The notes under the pieces were generated by a model. It was not told where the DNA came from and ran no database searches. It saw nothing but the letters and a program-made list of their open reading frames with translations. From Candidatus Hodarchaeota archaeon (lineage in GTDB: Archaea; Asgardarchaeota; Heimdallarchaeia; Hodarchaeales; Hodarchaeaceae): DNA of 25,756 bases. Below are positions 8,266-15,200 of this stretch, piece after piece. Position numbers and translations under genes: made by a program. The stretch covers positions 1 to 25,756 of the forward strand of contig JAUUVJ010000003.1 of the NCBI GenBank assembly GCA_030589605.1. Direction: 5' to 3'. Each line of letters opens with the position of its first letter. Within the stretch, counting starts at the first letter, position 1.

Positions 8266-10374
8266 GTGCCAATTGAAGAAAATTTCCCGTTAAAACAGAT
8301 TCAACCCATTGCAAAGGTAGAATCACAGAGGAGACAATTTTATCGTCCTATTTATTCAGTGCATAAATCTTGGGCACGTAGGCCTGGATCAACCTTTCGA
8401 GCAATTGGTTTATCCCATTTATCTTCAGACCCCATCTTTGATCTAGCGGAACCAGAAAGTGGGTTTTTTTATCAGAATCACAATTTTAATGATAAAATAG
8501 TCTTAGATCCATTCTGTGGAGGGGGTACAACTCTTGTTGAATTCAATCGTCTTGGAATTAAAACAATTGGTATCGATGTGAATCCTGTGGCATGGTTCAC
8601 AACGAAAAAGGAATTAGATTTTTTTAATGAAGAGCTATTTAATATAGAAGCTGATAAACTCTATCAAAGGGTAGGTAAACGCATAAAAACCTATTATCAG
8701 ACTGAATGTCCTATTTGTGAATCCTCAACTGCAGATATTATGTACACTTTTTGGGTTCGTACAATCATTTGTCCTTCTTGTAACTCCCAAGAAGATTTGT
8801 TTAAATATTATATAATTGGGAAAAAACAACGAAAGCATCCTGCAACTATGCTCATCTGTCCTCAGTGTAATCATCTTTTTTATTCAACAGAAAAGTTAGA
8901 TGAGAATATATCATGTCATAAATGTAGCCACACATTTGTACCTAAAATCGGTAATTGTAAACTAAAACAGTTCACCTGTAAAACGTGTTTAAAACAGTAT
9001 AAATTAATTGACTTGCTCAATAATGAACAAACTACTTTATCCGAAAGACAGATTGCAATTGAATACTATTGTACTACCTGTAATACTCGTGATTACAAAA
9101 CAGCCACTGACAGAGATCTAAACAAGTATAAAAAAGTGGAAGCTGAGTTTCATCAAAAAAAAGACCAGTTATTATACCCCCATGAATACATTCCAAAACA
9201 GGGGAAGAATATCGGGAATTTGTTAAATTATGGATTTACCCGTTTTTCTGATCTTTTTAATTCTAGGCAGTTATTATCTTTAAGTCTCTTACTAGAGGAA
9301 ATAGCAAAAATTTCAGATCAAAATTTAAAAGAATTTTTTCTAGCAGCCTTTTCTAGCAGTTTAGAATTCCATACAGTCATATGTCCATATAACTATACAA
9401 TGAAACAGATCGTAAATGTATTCAATTATCAATCATTTTTAGTTCCTACAATGTTTACAGAAAACAATGTCTGGGGGTCTGAGAAAGGAAATGGTGCTTT
9501 TATTACCTATCTTGATAAAATCAAAAAAGCAAAGAAATTTTGTAATCATCCCTTTGAAGTAACTATTAAAGAGGATAAAATCATCAGAATTCCTATTATT
9601 GGAGATAAGATCGAAGCTAAAAGTGTTCCAGATTTTCAATCATTAATGGCAAGTAAAACTAGTGATACGTTATTAATCGCTGACTCATCTGAAGATCTTC
9701 AAAAATTCGGAATATTAGACGAATCAATCGATATGGTGGTTACCGATCCTCCTTATTTTGATTATATATCATATTCTGAACTAGCTAATTTTTTTTATGT
9801 TTGGCTGAAGCTAATATTAAAAGAAACATATTCTCAATTCAATGTTGATTTAATAAAAACTTCTCTAGAAATCGGTAGCCAGAAAAAGGAAGATCTATTT
9901 AGTAAACGGATAACTAAGGTATTTCAAGAATGTTGTCGTGTTTTAAAACCTGAAGGACCTTTGATATTTACTTTTCATCATTCTACTGCCTTTGCATGGG
10001 TTATGATCATTCAAGCATTAATAGATAGTAACTTTACTATAACAGCATCTTTTCCCATTCATAGTGAATTCAAAGCTCGACCAGCTAGGGGGCGGAACTT
10101 TGATATCATTTTAGTTTGTCGAAAACAATCACAAATCGAAGTTAAAAACGAATCTATATCATTTTCATTAATAAAGAACGAAATCGAGAATTTAATAAAG
10201 AATAATCAAAGAAATACTCATGATTCTCAAACTATAGCCTTATGGGAACAAATTTTTTCTTCAATACTTCCAAAAATTTCAGATTATTATGCCAATAACT
10301 CATCAATCGATCTTGAACAAATTATGAAAGAAATTTTCAATTCACTTGACAAAGTTAAAATAGCAAAAGAATAG
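8266..10374 (+). CDS. DUF1156-type DNA methylase with zinc ribbons (COG1743)
   Basis: 702 residues, GTG start (no other in-frame start after a TGA at 8239). The N-terminus YRPIYSVHKSWARRPGSTFRA (26–46) is the DUF1156 signature. Motif I is LDPFCGGGTTL (80–90), followed by GIDVNP (102–107), the acidic SAM-ribose contact. Six CxxC pairs (C148/151, 169/172, 198/201, 217/220, 238/241, 269/272) form a zinc-ribbon insert. Catalytic motif IV is TDPPYFDY (493–500), followed by YSELANFFYVWLKL. The family is annotated as adenine-specific DNA methylase, found in archaeal and bacterial defence islands. It sits 24 bases after the N6 methylase and 29 bases before DUF47. A full-length paralogue lies at 23057. 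No nuclease or helicase partner is visible beside it, which is unusual for a complete restriction system. Confidence 0.88.
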   Translation: MPIEENFPLKQIQPIAKVESQRRQFYRPIYSVHKSWARRPGSTFRAIGLSHLSSDPIFDLAEPESGFFYQNHNFNDKIVLDPFCGGGTTLVEFNRLGIKTIGIDVNPVAWFTTKKELDFFNEELFNIEADKLYQRVGKRIKTYYQTECPICESSTADIMYTFWVRTIICPSCNSQEDLFKYYIIGKKQRKHPATMLICPQCNHLFYSTEKLDENISCHKCSHTFVPKIGNCKLKQFTCKTCLKQYKLIDLLNNEQTTLSERQIAIEYYCTTCNTRDYKTATDRDLNKYKKVEAEFHQKKDQLLYPHEYIPKQGKNIGNLLNYGFTRFSDLFNSRQLLSLSLLLEEIAKISDQNLKEFFLAAFSSSLEFHTVICPYNYTMKQIVNVFNYQSFLVPTMFTENNVWGSEKGNGAFITYLDKIKKAKKFCNHPFEVTIKEDKIIRIPIIGDKIEAKSVPDFQSLMASKTSDTLLIADSSEDLQKFGILDESIDMVVTDPPYFDYISYSELANFFYVWLKLILKETYSQFNVDLIKTSLEIGSQKKEDLFSKRITKVFQECCRVLKPEGPLIFTFHHSTAFAWVMIIQALIDSNFTITASFPIHSEFKARPARGRNFDIILVCRKQSQIEVKNESISFSLIKNEIENLIKNNQRNTHDSQTIALWEQIFSSILPKISDYYANNSSIDLEQIMKEIFNSLDKVKIAKE

Positions 10375-10378
10375 AAAT

Positions 10379-10390
10379 ATTTGTATAAAG
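10379..10390 (+). promoter_or_regulatory. TATA box for the DUF47 gene
   Basis: ATTTGTATAAAG lies directly after the DUF1156 stop codon. It is about 31 bases before the ATG at 10416 and about 20 before GTG 10404, so it favours a start at 10416 (or 10407) and shows that DUF47 need not depend on the methylase operon. Confidence 0.5.
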
Positions 10391-10403
10391 AAACAAAAAA
10401 AAA

Positions 10404-11069
10404 GTGATGATACTAATGCCAGGAGAGTATTTTGGGAAGATCCTGAAGGAAAAAAAGGGTCAAAAAAAAGGAACAGAACTTTTTCTGAATCTTGTTGAGT
10501 TAACAGAGGAAGCCTTTGAAAAATTCGAAGAAGCTGTGAAAGTTTGGAGGAATGAGGATTATGAAAGAGGATACGAATTAAGGGATGAAATTATTAAAAT
10601 GGAGAGAGAGGCAGATGAAATAAAGGATGTATTTTTTGAAACAATTTTTATCAAAAAATCTTATCTTCCTCAAATTACTGAAGAACGATATAACATGATG
10701 TTAAATGCCGATCAGGTTATGGATCGAATAGAGAGAGCAGTCAGGGTATTATGTTTGAAAAAAATCGATCAAAGTTACTTTCCACCAGAATTCGATCAAT
10801 TATTGGATAAAACTGATAAAGTAATGGAATTATTTGTGAAAGCCAATGAATACTTCTTTGAGAACTACGAGAAGGCAGCAAAGGCAGCTCGAAAGTTAGA
10901 AGCGGTTCGTGATGAGGTCCGTGACCTATACTTCATAATTCAAGGAAAATGTGTAAATGATGAATTACCTAGAGGAACAGAGCGAGTTCTTAATGTAACC
11001 ACAAGAATTAGTATCACTGCTGAAGAAGGTATTGATTACCTGAAAGTGCTAATGGCAAAACACAGCTAG
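10404..11069 (+). CDS. DUF47 PhoU-like phosphate-transport accessory protein
   Basis: 221 residues (217 if ATG 10416 is used, giving MPGEYFGKILKE, closer to the family's usual start). All-helical, with the repeated E/D-rich three-helix pattern of the PhoU/DUF47 fold: a metal-binding-type segment MEREADEIKDVFFETIF and, in the next bundle, NADQVMDRIERAVRVL. Proteins of this family accompany PiT permeases and are thought to control low-affinity phosphate uptake at the inner face of the membrane. Here the expected pit partner is no longer directly downstream: only its first 29 codons remain (11088), and the intact pit begins about 8 kb away at 19059, beyond an insertion. The gene itself is complete. 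A decayed copy of its last 23 codons is repeated at 18964–19040. Confidence 0.9.
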   Translation: MMILMPGEYFGKILKEKKGQKKGTELFLNLVELTEEAFEKFEEAVKVWRNEDYERGYELRDEIIKMEREADEIKDVFFETIFIKKSYLPQITEERYNMMLNADQVMDRIERAVRVLCLKKIDQSYFPPEFDQLLDKTDKVMELFVKANEYFFENYEKAAKAARKLEAVRDEVRDLYFIIQGKCVNDELPRGTERVLNVTTRISITAEEGIDYLKVLMAKHS

Positions 11070-11175
11070 AATAAGAGGTGCATTCTTTTGGCTACTGATC
11101 TCACACTCATTCTTGCTCTTGGACTTGGCTTCTTTGTTGCATTCACAATTGGAGCAAACGACGAAACAATGAGTC
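10987..11175 (+). repeat. Left copy of the ~185-bp direct repeat (DUF47 3' end + pit 5' end)
   Basis: This 189-base segment aligns with 18964–19146. I count 7 mismatches over 183 aligned bases plus a 6-base indel (ATCACT present here, absent on the right). It holds the last codons of DUF47, the pit Shine-Dalgarno AGAGGTG, the TTG start and the first 29 pit codons. Similarity ends sharply after GAGTC at 11175. Confidence 0.95.
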
Positions 11176-11213
11176 ATATATTTAAACTGACCAACCTCCT
11201 GGAGTGTAAATAA
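11088..11213 (+). pseudogene. Truncated PiT permease, first 29 codons then 12 foreign codons
   Basis: TTG start with Shine-Dalgarno AGAGGTG 7 bases upstream, exactly as in the intact gene at 19059. Residues 1–29 match the intact PiT with one change (Leu5 for Pro5), through the GANDETMS signature; the frame then runs into insert DNA (HIFKLTNLLECK) and stops. The result is a 41-residue peptide with one hydrophobic segment. It overlaps the 3' end of the minus-strand gene at 11182. It marks the left insertion boundary and cannot transport phosphate. It may still be translated because its ribosome binding site and upstream gene are intact. Confidence 0.9.
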
Positions 11214-12009
11214 GTAAGAGAGTGTCACTTTCAGGTTGATATCTAAAAATGAAAGTAGGGTATTTAATTAATCGAACAAATTGATTTTTATTTGCGATAT
11301 GGATTTGATACCTATCATTCTTTTGACCCTTGTAAGGAACACGATAAGGAAGATTAAATTTTGATTCGTCACTATCATCGATCTTAATAATATCACATTG
11401 TAAAACCTCTTTAAGTTGAGATAACGGACTTCCACCAAAATACATATCATTATTCCAACCACCTCTCATATCATCTGTTCGATAATCAAAAAAACCTGTG
11501 TCATTCATTAGCTTGACAATTAGATTTATTGGTTCAAGAATTATTTTATGAGGGATGTTTGTAGTAACGTGTATGTTCTTTTCATACGAAATACGTTGAA
11601 AAATATGTGTAGTAATTTGAGAATTTTTCGGATAATGGTAAGGTATATCTTGAAAACGTACAACAAAATTTTTAATTAATAGAATGAGCTTATCTAGATT
11701 AATTTTATCAAAATCTTCGTGATAAGAATCAAATATAGATTTTTTACGTGAAATAGATTTGTAAAAAGGTGCCCCAAGTATTTGATGTGTGAGTTTAAGA
11801 TCTGATCGGTCACAATTAGAACCAAAAGTTTTAATATCAGAAAATAACATAAAAACGCCTTCGGGAATAACATTGCGATATTCCTCTTCTGTATGGTACA
11901 TCGTGAATTTATCTAATCGTTCCAGATACATCTTATATTCCTTGAATTGAATATCCGTAGGATTTTTTACATACTTAAACCTCTTTAGTTCCTTTTCAAT
12001 GTCATTCAT
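11182..12009 (-). CDS. Unrecognised 275-residue protein, downstream of the STAND gene
   Basis: 275 residues, ATG start, no family recognised. It is soluble, rich in Lys, Ile, Asp and aromatic residues, with no signal peptide, membrane segment or cysteine motif. The N-terminal ~50 residues are helical and charged; the middle (~95–130) has a helix-rich stretch with VVRFQDIPYHYPKNSQ; the C-terminal ~60 residues (PYRVPYKGQKNDRYQIHIANK, then TLLLIYTPGGWSV) look like beta strands. A TATA box at 12028–12040 precedes the ATG by about 26 bases, so it has its own leaderless promoter 208 bases after the STAND gene stop. Confined with that gene inside the insertion, it could be a partner, regulator or inhibitor of the STAND protein, or an independent cargo gene; the sequence does not decide. 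Its 3' end overlaps the truncated pit by 32 bases. Confidence 0.75.
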   Translation of the reverse strand: MNDIEKELKRFKYVKNPTDIQFKEYKMYLERLDKFTMYHTEEEYRNVIPEGVFMLFSDIKTFGSNCDRSDLKLTHQILGAPFYKSISRKKSIFDSYHEDFDKINLDKLILLIKNFVVRFQDIPYHYPKNSQITTHIFQRISYEKNIHVTTNIPHKIILEPINLIVKLMNDTGFFDYRTDDMRGGWNNDMYFGGSPLSQLKEVLQCDIIKIDDSDESKFNLPYRVPYKGQKNDRYQIHIANKNQFVRLIKYPTFIFRYQPESDTLLLIYTPGGWSV

Positions 12010-12027
12010 TTCTAATCAGATCATCAT

Positions 12028-12040
12028 TTTTTTATATTAT
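12028..12040 (-). promoter_or_regulatory. TATA box for the 275-residue gene
   Basis: On the minus strand ATAATATAAAAA is centred about 26 bases before the ATG at 12009, the spacing expected for leaderless archaeal transcription. A second AT-rich candidate lies near 12049–12058. Confidence 0.5.
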
Positions 12041-12075
12041 CCATCTTCATTATAATTTGAGAAGTCTTTGTCTCT

Positions 12076-12093
12076 CCATTCTTTCAAGAATGG
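12076..12093. repeat. Perfect 18-base palindrome between the two insert genes
   Basis: CCATTCTTTCAAGAATGG has 8-base arms around TC. It lies between the STAND gene stop (12218) and the promoter of the 275-residue gene. No T-tract follows on the minus strand, so an operator just upstream of the TATA box at 12028–12040 is as likely as a transcript-end hairpin. Confidence 0.4.
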
Positions 12094-12217
12094 AATAAGA
12101 TTTTCCCTCTTGTACACTTTCTGAACACCTAAATTCTTCTTATTAAATCAATCTTGTCAGTTAACCCCTTAATAGGCTGGATTTCCGTCGAAATAAAAAA
12201 GTTAGCTATTTCTTGAA

Positions 12218-15200
12218 TTATTCTGTAACATCAATAATTCTAGTAACTTCTCTCCGATTATCACGATCATATCGTTGCAAAACGATTTTTCTTTTCAAAC
12301 CTCCTAGACTCTTAATTTTGTCTAATGCTTCTGAAGATGCGACCACTAACCACCCCTCCCCTACATCACAGAAATGAAAACCAGCAGTTTTAAAAAACCC
12401 ATCTGTCCACCAAATAGTTTCAACCATTGTTTCATTATTGTCATTTACCCATCGACAAAGACCATTTTCACTCTTTTTCCACTTCAACTGTCGTGCAAGC
12501 TTAGGATTAAACGCTATCCAGTTGACACCTTCATTTTCACTAAAAAAAACTTTGTTGTACAAAATTAAACGATTTGAAATAAATCTACCAGTTATATCAC
12601 CTATATAATTATGGTATTTCGCTAATGGAATGTCAGTTATATTTTCAAAATCATTTTCAGCAATAGTTTTTTCAAAAAAAACGAAATTTTTACGATTCTC
12701 TACCGGGAAAGGCCTTTCTAGTATTCTATACCGTGTGAACTCACCTAGAATATAATAATCAGATAATTTATTCAAAATATACTCATCAGGTATGGAAATG
12801 TCAAAGAACTTTTCAATATCTAGGTAATCTTCTCTCTGGACAGCTTCTATGATCTGTGCTTTTCCAACAGGTTCAAAATTTAATATTAAAGGATCATAGA
12901 AGTGGAATAATCTTTCATATCCAAAATTATCTATACCTGAATGAAGATAATAAGAATCGTATAAGATTGCTAATAGCTCAAAGAAAGCATTTCGAACTGG
13001 AAAAAATTGTGGTTTCTTTCCATAGAAAGATAAACCAATATTATTATAATGTGCCATTATTTCATCATGTAGATAATCTTTAATAGCAATTTCTGAGTAT
13101 TTTTCTACAATTAATTGCTTTAGACAAGCAATTAAAGTCTCTTTTGAAATTCCTGTATCCATACTTAAACTAACAATTGCGGTTTTCATAAGACTTGTAT
13201 TGATCATTCCTGCGATATCCAAACCTACTTCCCTTTCGTTATCTGTTCGCTCTTTTAATTGATTAAATTTTTCCATATTTACTTTTTCAAGTTTAGGTAT
13301 CGCCTCATTATGTTCTATCAAGATTGAATGAATTATTGATCGATAATATAAATTATTGGAGGAATATAATGAAATTAACTGAGGTTTAAAGGTTGTTAGG
13401 TATTCTGGATGATTGTTAAGGAGCGTATGTAGTAGAACTAATTTCCCATAATGCTCAATCTCTGCATTCTCTAAATCTTTCTGTAACAAATTAATGAGCA
13501 TAGGTATATCCTTATCTAACAAATGTAATACAACTTTTTGACTAAAATATTGCAATGGTTCTATTATTTCCTCAATGTTCACTAATATGACTGAAAGTAA
13601 CGCATTGATTGAGGATTCCTCTTCTAAGGTTGGATTGTCTTCTGGAATCTCTATTAATTTAACTGTATTTTCCAACAACTGCTTCAAATATTCATCTATT
13701 TCTTTCCAACAATCTTCTACTGATTGTCTTGTTAAGAAAGGCAAAAAGGGATTCACAATATCTGGTAAAGAGAACATACTTTGAAATGGTCCATCAATTG
13801 ACTCAGAAATGCTTTTAATTAAAAAAGGAATCCCAATTTCCTCTATAAAAACATCATCAATTTCGAAGAGAGTTTGTAAAGCGTTTAAAGTATTTTTTAT
13901 ACTCCTACTATAGGGACCCCACTCATATCTTGATTTTTGTTTTAAAATTTCCTTTATGACAAGAATGACCTTCTCGAATTCTTCATTATGGTAATATTTT
14001 TCCATTAATCCTGTTTGGATTCTAATATTGTTAAACTCGACTATTATCCTTTTAATATCTTCATGATTAAACATTTGAGAACAATTAAGAATTATACCAT
14101 ACCAATCAAATTCCGTATTCTCCTCTTGTTCTCTATATAATTCAAACAGTTTTTGGGGGGATTTTGCTATCTCTATTAACTCTGAAAACTTATAAATCTC
14201 ATTATTTTTTAATCGGAGTGAATAGCGTTCAAAATCATATTTTTCGAGTAATTCCATTTGATTAGGTGATAGATTATACGTTGGATCAGGGATATTCAAT
14301 AGGAATTCTGTTATCCAATCTTTTCGTTTATTAGGAAGTGCGTAGGTATTGACTCTATTTAGTAAATCTACAATAAAATTATTAGATGATTTAGTTTCGA
14401 TTGGAACATGTTTCATCCAGGCTTCAATAAAATCAGAAGGTACAACCGATTCTAACGGGATGAAATAATATTCTAACAATTTTGTTGCAATATTTATATC
14501 AAAATCCTGTGATCCCATTGCAGCAGTTAGAAGAGATTCGAGTCCCATAAAGTAATCCATAGTATCTCCTGAAATCATAGAGTTGAAGATTTCTACGGCA
14601 TAAGCTGGATTAATCGTGAAAGCAGTGTTTAATAATTCACTCGAACAGTTTCGAATGATGTCATTTTCAGCATAGCTCGAGTATAGTGGAATAATTCGAT
14701 TCATCAGTTCAACTTGGTGAAGTACTGTCCGATTGTCATAAGGGAATAAGTATCGAAGGAGTGCAATAAACCCATCCAGTTGATAGTCCTTTCTTCCCAC
14801 CAAACCTAATGAATGATTTAGAGCTAAATCAAAGTGTTCATTTGCTGAATCAAAATCCTCCAAATCAATAAAAATGTGCGTAAGAGAAAGGTGATGTGTG
14901 ATTAGTTCGTAGGGTTCTAGTTCTGAATAAATTAAAGAATTTAATGAAATTAAATATTCCTTTAGTCTATCTCTATTTGAAAAATCAGTACTTAGAGAGG
15001 TTAAGAGTTCTCGTTTAAGTTCCAATGACCAATAAATCCCATTTAGATCGGGATCATCAAGTAAATTCTCAAAAAAGATTGTTCCCCAAGATTCCTGAAG
15101 ATCAGCAAAATAATTGCTAAGGATGCTGGTTAACCATTCGAACAGTTCTAACCATTTTTCTTTATTGTAAGTAGAATATCGACTGGATCTATAATAATTT

